From positions 62,001-126,000 of the forward strand of contig CAJTDN010000002.1 of assembly GCA_910574865.1 (NCBI GenBank): a stretch of 64,000 bases of DNA, written 5' to 3'. The notes beneath the pieces are model-generated. The model saw only the letters and a list, made by a program, of their open reading frames with translations, was not told the DNA's origin and made no database searches. The position numbers and the translations under genes were made by a program. Shown here one piece after another: positions 1 through 8,778 of the stretch (positions are counted from its first letter, which is position 1; every line of letters starts with the position of its first letter). The stretch comes from Lachnospiraceae bacterium (GTDB lineage Bacteria; Bacillota; Clostridia; Lachnospirales; Lachnospiraceae).

Positions 1-1510
1 TTGTGATTTCGTCAAACTCGCTGTATTTCTTCACAAGCCGCATGAATTTGTCCGTCCTTACCTCGTTTTCCTTTCCCTGTGCTATGATGTTGTCAAGTTC
101 CCCCGTCCTCGCTTCAAGGGTGCTTAGTTCGCTGTCATAATCCGCAAGAAGCCTTGTAAAATGTTTGTCGGGTATCTTCCCCGTTGCGTTGCCCTCGTAC
201 AGTTTCTTGATGAGGTCGTTGAGTTCGTCAATCCGTTTTGCGGCGGCGTGTTTCTCATTGCGGCTGTCTGCCATGATGCGCTCGCTTTCCTTATCGTCCA
301 TTTCCCGCACCGTTTTGAGAAATTCTTCCTCATGCTCCAGTGCAAAACCGCATACCTCACGAATGGAAGCGGCGATTAGGCTCTCAACCGCCGACACCCT
401 TACATTGTGGGCGGTGCATTGCCTGTGTATGTTGCGGTAGTTGCCGCATAGGTAAACATTGTCGCTGTCATAGGTCTTTCCGTCCGGTCTGTGCTGTGAC
501 TGCGGGCTTCGGTAATACATTCTGTGTCCGCAGTCGGCGCAGTAGAGCAGTCCTGTCAGCCGGTTCGTGTATGTTCCGTTGGGTACTTCCTTGCGTACCG
601 TCCTCCTTGCTTTCTGTGCGGTGTTCCATGTTTCCTCGTCAATGATTGCTTCATGTGTGTTGGGGAATATCATCAGTTCTTCGGGGCGTGCCTTGCGCCT
701 TTTCTTGGTCTTGAAGCTGTCAAGTACGGTCTTTCCCAAAACGGTATGCCCCATGTATTCCTGCTTTTCCAGTATGTAGCATACGGCGGTGGTAGACCAT
801 GTGCAGGGGCTTGTGAAACTCTTGCTGTGGTCGTTTTCGGGGTGGTGTTCGGCGGCATAGGCTGACGGGATAAGTACCTGTTCTTTTGTCAGTGTCCTTG
901 CAATCGCTGACACGCCCACGCCCTCAATCACAAGCCGGAATATCCGGCGGACTACCTCGGCGGGTTCGGGGTCAATGATTAGGTGCTGCTTGTCCTTTGG
1001 GTCACGCAGATAACCATAGGGAACGCTTGGGGAAACACGTTTCCCCTCCTGCATTTTGGCTTTGAAGATTGCCCGTATCTTTTGGCTTGTGTCCTTTGCG
1101 TACCACTCATTCATAATGTTTAGGAACGGCGTAAAATCATTGTCGCCCATTGTTTCACTGTCAACGCCGTTGTTTACTGCTATGAAGCGCACGCCCTTTT
1201 CGGGAAACATGATGTCGGTGTAGAAGCCGACTTTCAAGTAGTTCCTGCCTAATCTGCTCATATCCTTTACAATCACTGTGCCTACGTTGCCCGCTTCAAC
1301 CTCGGCTATCAGCTTTTGGAAGCCCTCACGCTCAAAGGTCGTGCCGGATATGCCGTCGTCGGTAAAATGCCGGATATTGAAAAAACCCTGTCTTTTTGCG
1401 TATTCCTCTAAATATTCTTTTTGGTTTGTGATACTGTTGCTTTCGCCCTGTTGCTCGTCATCGCGTGACAGTCTTTCGTAGAGGGCGGTAATCTTTGCGC
1501 TGTTCGTCAT
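1..1510 (-). CDS. Large serine recombinase (site-specific integrase of a mobile element), C-terminus beyond the window
   Basis: Reading the minus strand from the ATG at 1508-1510 gives about 503 residues open to the left edge. The N-terminus has the resolvase catalytic pattern LYERLSRDD with Ser15 as the likely nucleophile, then DGISG and DMSRLGR, which are typical of serine recombinases. The middle matches the Recombinase domain (VPYGYLRDP) and a zinc ribbon follows (CADCGHRMYY, later CGNYR and CTAH). A C-terminal coiled region (about residues 385-470) leads off the edge. GGAGG lies 8 nt before the ATG. Large serine recombinases of this class integrate and excise transposon-like elements of Clostridia. 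The gene lies about 90 bp from the broken virD4 gene, so it probably belongs to an element inserted there. Confidence 0.93.
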   Translation of the reverse strand, partial: MTNSAKITALYERLSRDDEQQGESNSITNQKEYLEEYAKRQGFFNIRHFTDDGISGTTFEREGFQKLIAEVEAGNVGTVIVKDMSRLGRNYLKVGFYTDIMFPEKGVRFIAVNNGVDSETMGDNDFTPFLNIMNEWYAKDTSQKIRAIFKAKMQEGKRVSPSVPYGYLRDPKDKQHLIIDPEPAEVVRRIFRLVIEGVGVSAIARTLTKEQVLIPSAYAAEHHPENDHSKSFTSPCTWSTTAVCYILEKQEYMGHTVLGKTVLDSFKTKKRRKARPEELMIFPNTHEAIIDEETWNTAQKARRTVRKEVPNGTYTNRLTGLLYCADCGHRMYYRSPQSQHRPDGKTYDSDNVYLCGNYRNIHRQCTAHNVRVSAVESLIAASIREVCGFALEHEEEFLKTVREMDDKESERIMADSRNEKHAAAKRIDELNDLIKKLYEGNATGKIPDKHFTRLLADYDSELSTLEARTGELDNIIAQGKENEVRTDKFMRLVKKYSEFDEIT

Positions 1511-1532
1511 TGTAAATTCCTCCGTTTCTCGC

Positions 1533-1556
1533 TATAATAAAGCTGATTTCAGCTTG
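1533..1556 (-). promoter_or_regulatory. Palindrome in the promoter region of the serine recombinase
   Basis: A perfect 7-bp inverted repeat AAGCTGA-TT-TCAGCTT lies at 1540-1555. On the minus strand it is followed at once by a TATTAT hexamer that could serve as a -10 box. No good -35 box is seen. The position suggests an operator for regulation of the recombinase, or part of the recombination site; this is inference. Confidence 0.35.
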
Positions 1557-1589
1557 GGGAAAAGGTGGTCTTTTCAAAAACTCACACTT

Positions 1590-1613
1590 TTTCCGTCCTC
1601 TCTAAATATAACC
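1590..1613. other. Probable insertion junction (attachment site) of the recombinase element in virD4
   Basis: The virD4 reading frame matches the family as far as VVTDPKG, where the Walker-type domain should continue. After the GGT codon the sequence becomes Tyr-Ile-stop, unlike any VirD4. The change at about 1609-1611 coincides with a GG dinucleotide, as expected for the 2-bp crossover of a serine recombinase whose gene starts about 100 bp away. The other junction is outside the window. Confidence 0.55.
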
Positions 1614-2204
1614 CTTCGGATCAGTGACAACGTAGGAACTGTGCATCTGCATAAGGTTTGGTTTTACGAAAAACCTCGTCTTGCCCGAACCGGAGCCGCC
1701 GATAACAAGGATATTTTTATTCCTCGCATACTTCGGCTGTTTCGGTCTGCCGGACATCATCAGTCTTTCCGTTTCTGTGAGTAACACGTTGTTCTCAAAT
1801 ACCGGATCGACATATGGCTCAATATCTTTTGCTGTTCCCCACCTTGCAGAGCCGTACTCCATGCCATGCCGGAATTTCTTGGCGTTCTTGGCTTTGAAAT
1901 ACACCACAAGGCGGAGCGCAATGCTGCACCCTATCCCTATTAACAAATCTTTTGGGTGGAAACTTGGTAACGGGTTGGAAAATAAGTCCTCCATCCCCGC
2001 CATGACCGCCATCGCTTTTGCGGAAGCGTCCTGCCCCGGCGATACCCGCCACAGCCACGCAATTTTGTCGCAGAAATACCCGGCAAGCGCATAGGGGAGA
2101 TTCATAAGGAAAAGTTTCTTTTTGTCAATATTCCCCGTCTTTGCCTTCAGCTTTTCAGGGACTGACTTTAGGTCTTTGGCGATGCCCTCTACGATTTTAC
2201 TCAT
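1602..2204 (-). pseudogene. VirD4/TraG-type conjugative coupling protein, truncated after the Walker A region
   Basis: Only about 197 residues of a family normally near 600 residues remain. The N-terminus has two hydrophobic stretches (about residues 34-52 and 86-104), then the conserved block HGMEYGSARWGTAKDIEPY and the Walker A motif GGSGSGKTRFFVKPN. The frame ends in an abnormal Y-I-stop right after DPKG. The start codon overlaps the stop of the upstream PcfB-like gene (ATGA), as usual in conjugation operons. Coupling proteins hand the relaxase-DNA complex to the type IV channel, so this truncation should abolish transfer of the host ICE unless the inserted element excises. Confidence 0.88.
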
Positions 2205-2677
2205 AATGACTGCCCCCTGTCCTTCTGGTGTTCCCTTGCCCTCTCCCGGTTTTTGTCCTTGCCTAGCTGCTCCCGGAACTTTGCCAGTTTCTCCTTTACG
2301 GAGATGCGGTTATGCTTTTTCTCATTAACTTTTACAAACTCCTTAAATGCCTGCGTTATCACGTCAGCATCCTTGCCCTTGAATAATACGATGTGCTTCG
2401 GCGGCTTTTCCGTCTTATCCTTCTTCACTGCAAACTGCACGTTGTACTTCTTTGCCACTCTCTCAAAGGACTTGATGTTATTATCCGTCACCTCAATGCT
2501 CGAAGCGCCCATACCCTGACCGACCAGCTCTTTCACTGATATTTTCCCATGCGGCATCTGCTTTCCCTGTTTCCGGTGTTCCAGATACATCTTCATAGCC
2601 TTTTTCAGCACGTCGGCAGTCAGCCGGGAAGATTTAAACACAAGGGCAATGGTTTTCTGTGTCACTTCCTCCTGCAT
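2201..2677 (-). CDS. PcfB-like conjugation accessory protein (DUF3801 family)
   Basis: This 158-residue protein begins MQEEVTQKTIALVFKSSRLT and has the features of DUF3801/PcfB proteins: a short helical N-terminus, a basic central part and a highly charged C-terminus rich in Lys, Arg and Glu. In pCF10-type systems PcfB works with the coupling protein PcfC at the relaxosome. Here it lies directly upstream of the VirD4 homologue with a 4-nt overlap, the usual family order. The start has a GGAGG ribosome site. No signal peptide is present. The assignment rests on sequence feel and context, not on a search. Confidence 0.8.
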   Translation of the reverse strand: MQEEVTQKTIALVFKSSRLTADVLKKAMKMYLEHRKQGKQMPHGKISVKELVGQGMGASSIEVTDNNIKSFERVAKKYNVQFAVKKDKTEKPPKHIVLFKGKDADVITQAFKEFVKVNEKKHNRISVKEKLAKFREQLGKDKNRERAREHQKDRGQSL

Positions 2678-2774
2678 GGTTTTTCCTCCTTCTTTTTTTA
2701 TTGCTGTACGCCCGTCAGGGTGGGACGTACAGCCTGTGGATTAAATATTTCATAAGCCCTCCTTTCTGACCGGG

Positions 2775-3422
2775 TTATGGCAGATAGGGTTTTCTCCCTT
2801 CTTTCTCCGCTTCGATTATCTCTGAAAAACCGCTTTCCAAATCCTCAAAACAGATAGGAATATCCCCCGGATTTTTGATGTAGGTATCCACAAAGCGGTA
2901 ACTGAGCCGCCCTCCATCCTTTCCAATACTGACACAGTAGACAGACGCAAACTCCCCGTTTTCCAGTATCCACATCTCGCTTTCAAGGCACAGGACAAAG
3001 TTATCTGAAAACAGTTCCCTTATCTCACTGCCTATCTTGCAGGCTGGATAACAGAAAAGCACGTCCGTCATAGCGAAGGGTTCTTTCCCCGTACCGTCAT
3101 CCCCCTCCATCATCATCACGTCTTTCATGTTCTTTTTGATATAAGGGAATAACTGGCTGGAATAGTTCTCCGCCTCATATTCCCTCGGATCGCCCCCATC
3201 GCCCAAAAACTCCGCAGAATCATCAAACTCACTGTCCTCATACAGCCGGAACAGGCGGAGAAGGCATCCCCGCAGCTTATCCTCTGTCAATCCTTCCTCC
3301 TGCACGTCATTTTCCCTCTCTGCTTCGGGTTTCCTTTTCCCTGCCGCATAACGGATTCCGCCCAATACCGCTGCTCCCGCCACCGCCGCAAGGGAAACTG
3401 CTGTTGCTTTCTTGTGTTTCAT
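2775..3422 (-). CDS. ICE-borne membrane-anchored protein of unknown function
   Basis: I place the start at the ATG at 3420-3422 because AAAGGAGA lies 9 nt upstream; a longer frame to 3527 has no ribosome site. The product is about 215 residues: a short basic start (MKHKKA), one hydrophobic Ala/Gly-rich segment (about residues 6-22), then a soluble, mostly acidic domain with many aromatic residues (FVLCLESEMWILENGEFASVY). I do not recognise the family. Its place between the initiator block and the conjugation block suggests an element-specific accessory role. Confidence 0.7.
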   Translation of the reverse strand: MKHKKATAVSLAAVAGAAVLGGIRYAAGKRKPEAERENDVQEEGLTEDKLRGCLLRLFRLYEDSEFDDSAEFLGDGGDPREYEAENYSSQLFPYIKKNMKDVMMMEGDDGTGKEPFAMTDVLFCYPACKIGSEIRELFSDNFVLCLESEMWILENGEFASVYCVSIGKDGGRLSYRFVDTYIKNPGDIPICFEDLESGFSEIIEAEKEGRKPYLP

Positions 3423-3546
3423 TTCCCTGATTTCTCCTTTCCACTTCTGGACTTTTTGTCCAAAAGTTTTCCAAACGCAAAAAAGGGCAGCTACAAACCG
3501 CTGTTTACGGTCTATAACTGCCCTCACGCTGTTTCTAAATATTTAA

Positions 3547-4077
3547 TTATCTATACCGGATCACCGGACACTGCTTTGTCTTTTTCCCTACTTTCCTCCG
3601 TTCCAGAGCGAAAACCATATCCCCGGTACGCTCAAAATATCCAATGTCCTTTTTCCAGCTCATGCCGCATTTACAATGCTGCAAGCCGATAAACTGCTGT
3701 TTCATCTTCCTTCCGCAGTTCGGGCATACTTTTTTGCTCCTGCCCTTCTGCTTTGCTTTTGGCTTGTCGGCATCCTGCTTCTTTTCCTTCTTTTCGGGAA
3801 GCCCATTCTCCGCTATCCTTGTTTCATAACGTGGCAGCCGGTAAAGATACAGGCTGTATACTTCATCGAAGGAAGCCTTTTCTGCTATTCCCTTTACCCT
3901 CTGGTAAATCTGCCCCGCAATTTTTTCACAGTCCTCTCCTTCCGGCATCCTGCCATGCTCCCTGTAATAATCACAGGTCTTTTGGAACATACTGTCTGCT
4001 ATTCCCGCTTTCTGTTTCTGCTTTAAGTCCTTATATGTCCTGTCCGCCCTCCGCTTCCTGTTTCCCAAACGCACCAC
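3547..4077 (-). CDS. ICE-borne zinc-ribbon protein of unknown function
   Basis: The frame encodes up to 176 residues: a basic N-terminus (RKRRADRTYKDLKQKQK), a helical middle, a Lys-rich linker, and a C-terminal zinc ribbon CPNCGRKM followed by HCKCG. The annotated start is GTG at 4077, but it sits on top of the AAAGGAG ribosome site; the TTG at 4068 has normal spacing and is at least as likely. The family is not recognised. The zinc ribbon and basic residues would fit nucleic-acid binding, which is inference. Confidence 0.65.
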   Translation of the reverse strand: MVRLGNRKRRADRTYKDLKQKQKAGIADSMFQKTCDYYREHGRMPEGEDCEKIAGQIYQRVKGIAEKASFDEVYSLYLYRLPRYETRIAENGLPEKKEKKQDADKPKAKQKGRSKKVCPNCGRKMKQQFIGLQHCKCGMSWKKDIGYFERTGDMVFALERRKVGKKTKQCPVIRYR

Positions 4078-4143
4078 TCCTTTATCCTGATACGGTCTAT
4101 TTTAACAGAAAACGCACCGGAATTGTAAAAAATATCTGCCGCC

Positions 4144-4512
4144 TTAACTGAAAGCGTCTTTGCACAGGTCAATGAAATATCTCTTTTTCTCCAATATTTC
4201 CTCCTGCCTGTCTTTGGAAAGCGTCCGGAATATCTCGTCATAGTCAAGCTCCGCAAGCGGCGTACCAAGCACTGGCGTTAAGACTTCATGTTCATACCAT
4301 ATCCGCCAGAGTTCCTCAAACAGTTCCCCGCTGTCCGAAAATGCCATTGCCGAATCAAATCCCTCTCCCTCGCTGAACCATTGCAGACGGACAAAGCCGA
4401 ACCTCCCGGCATCCGCCACCATTACATCGGTCAGCTCATACAGCTCCGCAAACGCATCCGCCACCTTCCGGCATTTTGCCCGCTGTTCTTCCGTAATATA
4501 TTTTTCCGCCAT
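4144..4512 (-). CDS. ICE-borne small acidic protein, unknown
   Basis: The 122-residue product begins MAEKYITEEQRAKC and has no signal peptide or membrane segment. It is acidic, with aromatic motifs (RLQWFSEGEGFDSAMAF, ELWRIWYEHEV). AGGAGG lies 9 nt before the ATG. It is transcribed with the RepA-ParAB block. I cannot assign a function. Confidence 0.65.
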   Translation of the reverse strand: MAEKYITEEQRAKCRKVADAFAELYELTDVMVADAGRFGFVRLQWFSEGEGFDSAMAFSDSGELFEELWRIWYEHEVLTPVLGTPLAELDYDEIFRTLSKDRQEEILEKKRYFIDLCKDAFS

Positions 4513-4553
4513 AGCGCACCTCCTAACTTACTTCTGGACAAAAAGTCCAAAAG

Positions 4554-5216
4554 CTATCTATCCTCTTTTAAACAGTAGATTGTGCAGAGGTCAGCGCATA
4601 ACACGCCTTCCCCGCATTTTATTGTGTCAAATAAAAGGCATTGGAACAATACGTCACGCACATCTTCCAGACTGGCGATGCCCTGTTCCTTCTCCGAAAA
4701 GCCTGCTCCGGGAATATCCATATCCGCCGATGCCGCCCGCCTTGCCGAGATGCAGTGCGTGTAAAGTCCGAGGATATATTTATCCGACATGGGGAAAGCG
4801 AAGGTTTCCTGACCGTCATATGTTACCCTGTATTTTTCCTGTTCCCCTTCCGGCAGTTCAAAAATACACCGTACCGTTTCCAGATAAGTATGCCCGTCAA
4901 AATCCGGCTTTATTTTCTTCCCATACCTGCGGATTGCGGAAAATATGCTGTTCCGGTCAAGAAAAGAACGGGTACGCTGAAAAGCTGGCTTCCTGCCCTT
5001 AATATCCATGTAAACATTATTCCCTGTCCCCTTCCCGGCAAACCTGCCATAATCGCCTGTCCGCAGCAGATAGGACAATACCTCCAGCAGCTTTTCCTTT
5101 GACGCAATCTCCTGATAGGGGGAATCGCCAAACTCTATTTTTACAAACCTCAATGGGCAGCTCCCCTTTGCAATTTCCCGTTCCATTGCCCGGTCAATAT
5201 CCCGCATGGACTCCAT
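4554..5216 (-). CDS. ICE-borne protein of unknown function, translationally coupled to repA
   Basis: The 220-residue product starts directly after the RepA stop codon (TAAATG arrangement), which suggests translational coupling. It has no signal peptide. The middle contains a beta-rich, charged part (YDGQETFAFPMSDKYILGLYTHC) and the C-terminus several cysteines. The family is not recognised; related frames are commonly seen next to RepA_N initiators on Clostridia ICEs, so a role in element maintenance is plausible but unproven. Confidence 0.65.
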   Translation of the reverse strand: MESMRDIDRAMEREIAKGSCPLRFVKIEFGDSPYQEIASKEKLLEVLSYLLRTGDYGRFAGKGTGNNVYMDIKGRKPAFQRTRSFLDRNSIFSAIRRYGKKIKPDFDGHTYLETVRCIFELPEGEQEKYRVTYDGQETFAFPMSDKYILGLYTHCISARRAASADMDIPGAGFSEKEQGIASLEDVRDVLFQCLLFDTIKCGEGVLCADLCTIYCLKEDR

Positions 5217-6368
5217 TTATCCATCCCCTTCCGCTTTGCGCTCAAACATCCCTTTTTCTTCCCAGCCGCCGCCATACATATCATGCTGAACCAACTGCTG
5301 GTAATAATGGTTCATGGTGTTCGGGGCATTGTAGAGGGCAGTCACCATGTACGCCCTGATGTTGGTTATCCTTGTTGTGGTTTCCTTCATGCACCCGATG
5401 ACGTACTCCAAATGGGAGCTGTTCAGCTTTAAAAACTTTGATTTTACAAGCTCATACGGGTAATCTTCCCCGTTGACCTTTACCGTCTTACGCTTCACGC
5501 ACACAATCTCGCAGATCACCTCATACAGTTCCTCATACAGACCTTTTTCGCTCCAATCGCCATATTTCATGTGATGCTCATACTCAATATTCTCCTTAAT
5601 GATTTCCATGTAGGCGCTGGCTTCATCCATCACATCAATCATACCATTATCCGGCTTGCCCGGTTCCTGTTTTTCTGTTTCTATATCAGATTGATTGATA
5701 GGATTGGTATAACTCAGATCGGTATAATTAGTATTGTTATAATTAGGGTTCGATTTTTGAACTTCCAGAGGTTCGTTTTCTGAACTTCCGGAAGTCTGGT
5801 TTTTGAAACTCTTGAAGTCTGGTTTTTGAATTTCCAGAAGTTCAATTTCTGAACTTCTGGAATTCTGATTTTTATACTTCTTGAAGTTCAGTTTTTGAAC
5901 TTCTGTGGAAACATCAGTATCTGCGGGTTCTCCTGCTGTGCCTTCCCCACCTGCAGGCGGCTCTGAAAGGACAAAGTTCTTGACATATATGATGTCCGGC
6001 TTGCCCAGTCCCTGCCTTTTCTTCTCAATCAGACCGATTCCTTTCTTGCTGTCAAGCTCCGCAAGCACCTTTGCGCAGGTGGCTCTGGCGCATCCCAAAT
6101 CCTCCATGATGTTCTCCACCGTATAATGGATATACGCTCTGTTCTCATCATCAAACCAGCCGTTTTTCATGGATAATGCCATTCTGTCAAGCATCAGACC
6201 GTAAAGGAGTTTCGCATCACTGGATAAGCCTTTGAAACGCCTGTCTTTTATCAAAAGCCTCGGCACTCTGTAAAAGGAAAACTGCTCCGCTTCCGCACCG
6301 TAGTAATAATCGAATTTCAAACCGCCATCCAATCTGCCCGACCTCCTTCCTATTGTCTTTTCTTCCAT
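5217..6368 (-). CDS. Replication initiator protein of the RepA_N family
   Basis: The 383-residue protein opens with the RepA_N domain: FYRVPRLLIKDRRFKGLSSDAKLLYGLMLDRMALSMKNGW is the family hallmark, followed by a winged-helix part (YTVENIMEDLGCARATCAKVLAELD). A low-complexity linker at about residues 165-215 repeats units such as EIQKPDFKSFKNQ and EVQKSNPNYN, and a C-terminal helical domain follows. RepA_N proteins start theta replication of Firmicutes plasmids and of circular ICE forms. Its start overlaps the end of parB by 19 nt, so the partition and replication genes form one operon. Confidence 0.93.
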   Translation of the reverse strand: MEEKTIGRRSGRLDGGLKFDYYYGAEAEQFSFYRVPRLLIKDRRFKGLSSDAKLLYGLMLDRMALSMKNGWFDDENRAYIHYTVENIMEDLGCARATCAKVLAELDSKKGIGLIEKKRQGLGKPDIIYVKNFVLSEPPAGGEGTAGEPADTDVSTEVQKLNFKKYKNQNSRSSEIELLEIQKPDFKSFKNQTSGSSENEPLEVQKSNPNYNNTNYTDLSYTNPINQSDIETEKQEPGKPDNGMIDVMDEASAYMEIIKENIEYEHHMKYGDWSEKGLYEELYEVICEIVCVKRKTVKVNGEDYPYELVKSKFLKLNSSHLEYVIGCMKETTTRITNIRAYMVTALYNAPNTMNHYYQQLVQHDMYGGGWEEKGMFERKAEGDG

Positions 6369-7240
6369 TCATCCAGAAGCTGAATGATGATGCCCTCTAT
6401 TTCCTCACTGCTGCAATCCTCCGCAAAATATTCGCTGATCTTGTCCGCTTTCAGCGTCACTTTCCGTTCCTTCGGCTTTTCCTCCGTCAGTATCAGGCGC
6501 ACCATTGCAAGGGTAAGCTCCCCGGTCTTGCCATATTCCTTAATTTTTGCCGACTGCGCCATGCTGACGTTACAGCCTTTTTCCTCTATGACTGCCTGTA
6601 CCCACTCTTGCGCTTCTTCCGCAAGAAAGGAAATGTCAACGCCCTGTGAGAAACCGAGTTTTTTACCGTCCACCATAGCAAGGAGTTCATCAGACAGGCG
6701 GGAGAGCCAGATATATCGCTGAACCTTCTTAGCGTTCTCCCCGGCAGCTTCCCCGACCTCATCCAGTGTGTTTCTGCCTGACTTTTTCCCCTGATGCTTC
6801 ATGGCTTCATATTTCATCTTGTAGGCTCTCGCCTTTTCGCTTGGCAAGATGTCCTCCCTCTGGATATTGGAATCCACCATGATAATCGTAGCTTCATCAT
6901 CGGTATAGTTGCGGACAACCACAGGCATCTCCGTTTTTCCGGCAAGCTCCGAGCCACGTCTGCGGCGGTGTCCGGCTATGATCTCATAGCCGCCGCCCTC
7001 CCTCGGTCTTGCAATCCCCGGCACAAGCACCCCGTACTGGCGGATACTCTCTGTCGTTTCCTCCATTTTCTCATCGTCCTCCACCCGGAACGGGTGGTCT
7101 TTGAACGTATAAAGCTCTTCCAGCGGCGCATTGATAATCTGCTCTATTCCATTTTCCTGTGCGGCACTCCCACCGAACAAATCATCAAAACTTTCCAGAG
7201 CAACCTTTGATGCGCTTCTTGATTTTATATTACTGCCCAT
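6350..7240 (-). CDS. parB: ParB/Spo0J-family partition protein
   Basis: The start is the ATG at 7238-7240, 9 nt after GGAGG; the frame continues upstream only through a TTG. The product has about 296 residues. The ParB N-terminal nuclease-like domain is clear (LEELYTFKDHPFRV, IRQYGVLVPGIARP, EIIAGHRRRRGSELAG) and is followed by the helix-turn-helix region (ILPSEKARAYKMKYEAMKHQ). It overlaps parA by 11 nt. With ParA it would keep a circular form of the ICE stable. Confidence 0.95.
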   Translation of the reverse strand: MGSNIKSRSASKVALESFDDLFGGSAAQENGIEQIINAPLEELYTFKDHPFRVEDDEKMEETTESIRQYGVLVPGIARPREGGGYEIIAGHRRRRGSELAGKTEMPVVVRNYTDDEATIIMVDSNIQREDILPSEKARAYKMKYEAMKHQGKKSGRNTLDEVGEAAGENAKKVQRYIWLSRLSDELLAMVDGKKLGFSQGVDISFLAEEAQEWVQAVIEEKGCNVSMAQSAKIKEYGKTGELTLAMVRLILTEEKPKERKVTLKADKISEYFAEDCSSEEIEGIIIQLLDEWKKRQ

Positions 7241-8015
7241 CTGCAAGCACCTCCTTTGTCAGAGAATCGTAAGCTGACGCCACTTTCCCCTTCGGATCAT
7301 GCTTGTAGATGCTGACGCCCTCCGCTGAAATCTCCGCCGCCCGGACGGAAATGGGAATGACATTGGCAAATATCCTTACCCGGCTTCCATAGGCTTCCTT
7401 CAGCATGGAGCTGATGTCCTTTGCGTAGTTCGTCCGGCTGTCCACCATTGTAAGCAGAATCCCCCCAATCTCCAGTTTCGGGTTAATCTGCCGCTTTACC
7501 TTGCCCACTGTCTTAATAAGCTGCTGCAAACCTTTGACGGGCAGGTATGCCGCCTGTACGGGTATCAGGATACTGTCGGCGCAGGCAAAGGCGTTTATGG
7601 TAATCATGCCGAGGGAAGGCATACAGTCAATTAAGATATAATCGTAGCTCTCCCGGACAATCTCTATGTACGACCGGAGTACCGTTTCCCGGCTCATCAC
7701 ATTCACAAGGGAAACCTCCAGACCGGAAAGCTCAATGTTCCCCGGCATTAAGTCTATCCCTTCCTCATGGTGGAGAATGCCTTCTCCCGGTTCTACTTCT
7801 TCGTCATTGATTAAATCCCCCATAATGGTTGCAAGCGTGACTTCCAGACTGTCCGGCTCTGTAAAGCCTAAGCTCGCTGTCAGACTGCCCTGTGCGTCCG
7901 CATCAATCAGAAGCACTTTCTTTCCCTGTTTTGCAAGTCCTATGCCTAAATTGCTTGTGGTGGTGGTCTTGCCCACTCCGCCTTTCTGGTTTGCGATTGC
8001 GATTATTTTACACAT
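7230..8015 (-). CDS. parA: ParA/Soj-family partition ATPase
   Basis: The 261-residue protein begins MCKIIAIANQKGGVGKTTTT, with the deviant Walker A motif KGGVGKT at residues 11-17. LLIDADAQGSLT forms the A' motif and YDYILIDCMPSLG the Walker B region. Length and order are typical of Soj-type ParA. It is the third gene of the element's leftward operon and overlaps parB. Confidence 0.96.
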   Translation of the reverse strand: MCKIIAIANQKGGVGKTTTTSNLGIGLAKQGKKVLLIDADAQGSLTASLGFTEPDSLEVTLATIMGDLINDEEVEPGEGILHHEEGIDLMPGNIELSGLEVSLVNVMSRETVLRSYIEIVRESYDYILIDCMPSLGMITINAFACADSILIPVQAAYLPVKGLQQLIKTVGKVKRQINPKLEIGGILLTMVDSRTNYAKDISSMLKEAYGSRVRIFANVIPISVRAAEISAEGVSIYKHDPKGKVASAYDSLTKEVLADGQ

Positions 8016-8034
8016 GATTGGTTCTCCTTTTCTT

Positions 8035-8214
8035 CTACTGGTTTTCTTTTACGTTGCTTTTCCTGACTTCCACATAAGTCCGATAATATTTCTTTGTCCC
8101 TTTGTTTGGGAACATATCGGAAAACTCCGTCACTTCGATTTTCGGGTTCCTCTGTAAAATCTTCCCGAACCACTTAATATCGTTCTTCGTTCCCATAAGC
8201 CTAACCTTTAACAT
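8035..8214 (-). CDS. Small ICE protein (59 aa), resembling DUF3970
   Basis: The minus strand from the ATG at 8212-8214 encodes 59 residues (MLKVRLMGTKNDIKWFGKIL, then NPKIEVTEFSDMFPNKGTKK) and a stop at 8035. The start shares its A with the stop of the upstream gene (TGATG), which indicates coupled translation. The pattern fits small DUF3970-type proteins seen beside ParA on Clostridia ICEs. Function unknown. Confidence 0.72.
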   Translation of the reverse strand: MLKVRLMGTKNDIKWFGKILQRNPKIEVTEFSDMFPNKGTKKYYRTYVEVRKSNVKENQ

Positions 8215-8681
8215 CAGTCCCGTCCTCCGAACATGGCATACAGATCGTGGTTATATGTTGCGTATTCCGGATACCGAATCTGTATTGCCTGCCAAAAATA
8301 GGGCGCATAGGCACAGCAGAACAGTTCTTCCACTGTGTACCGTCTGCACTCGTCCACCTGTTCCTCCGCATCATCATAGTCAAGGACACTCGGCGTACCG
8401 TTGCAGTAAAGGTTAAACGCCATCCTGACCACTCTCACGCTCCCGCTGGTCTGCCAGCCTTCATGCAGGCACTCCGTTTTCACGCAGCCTGTCTTAAAAT
8501 CATAGATACTGTAAATGTTCCTTCTTGTGTCATCACTGATACCAAGACAATATACAAGTGCCTTGTGGTATACGTCCTGATACCTGACCTCTTTTAATTT
8601 TTCGTAGTAGAATTTTTCATGTGCATCGCTGATAAAAATAATCGCTTTCTCTTTCCCTGCTCTTAACGCTGTGTTTGACAT
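8214..8681 (-). CDS. DUF6075-like ICE protein
   Basis: The start is taken at the ATG at 8679-8681, preceded by AAAGGAGG at 9 nt; the longer frame to 8768 lacks a ribosome site. The 155-residue product contains the family-like blocks HKALVYCLGISDDTRRNIYS, ECLHEGWQTSGSVRVVRMAF, and FCCAYAPYFWQAIQIRYPEY. No biochemical role is known to me. It is the first gene of the element's maintenance operon. Confidence 0.78.
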   Translation of the reverse strand: MSNTALRAGKEKAIIFISDAHEKFYYEKLKEVRYQDVYHKALVYCLGISDDTRRNIYSIYDFKTGCVKTECLHEGWQTSGSVRVVRMAFNLYCNGTPSVLDYDDAEEQVDECRRYTVEELFCCAYAPYFWQAIQIRYPEYATYNHDLYAMFGGRD

Positions 8682-8742
8682 TTTTCTGTTCCTCCTTTTA
8701 AAATTGAATTGAAAAGAGCATCCCACTATGGAATGCCCTATA

Positions 8743-8778
8743 TAAAAAATAGGGACACTCTCACTCAAGTATCCCTAT
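8743..8778 (-). terminator. Rho-independent terminator or attenuator ahead of the ICE operon
   Basis: On the minus strand a stem ATAGGGA / TCCCTAT (extended by ACT/AGT across one mismatch) with an 8-nt loop is followed by six T residues at 8743-8748. It faces transcription arriving from rlmD and would insulate the ICE operon. A TTGAGT box and TATATA box with an 18-nt spacer overlap it and could be the promoter of the DUF6075 gene. Confidence 0.6.
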
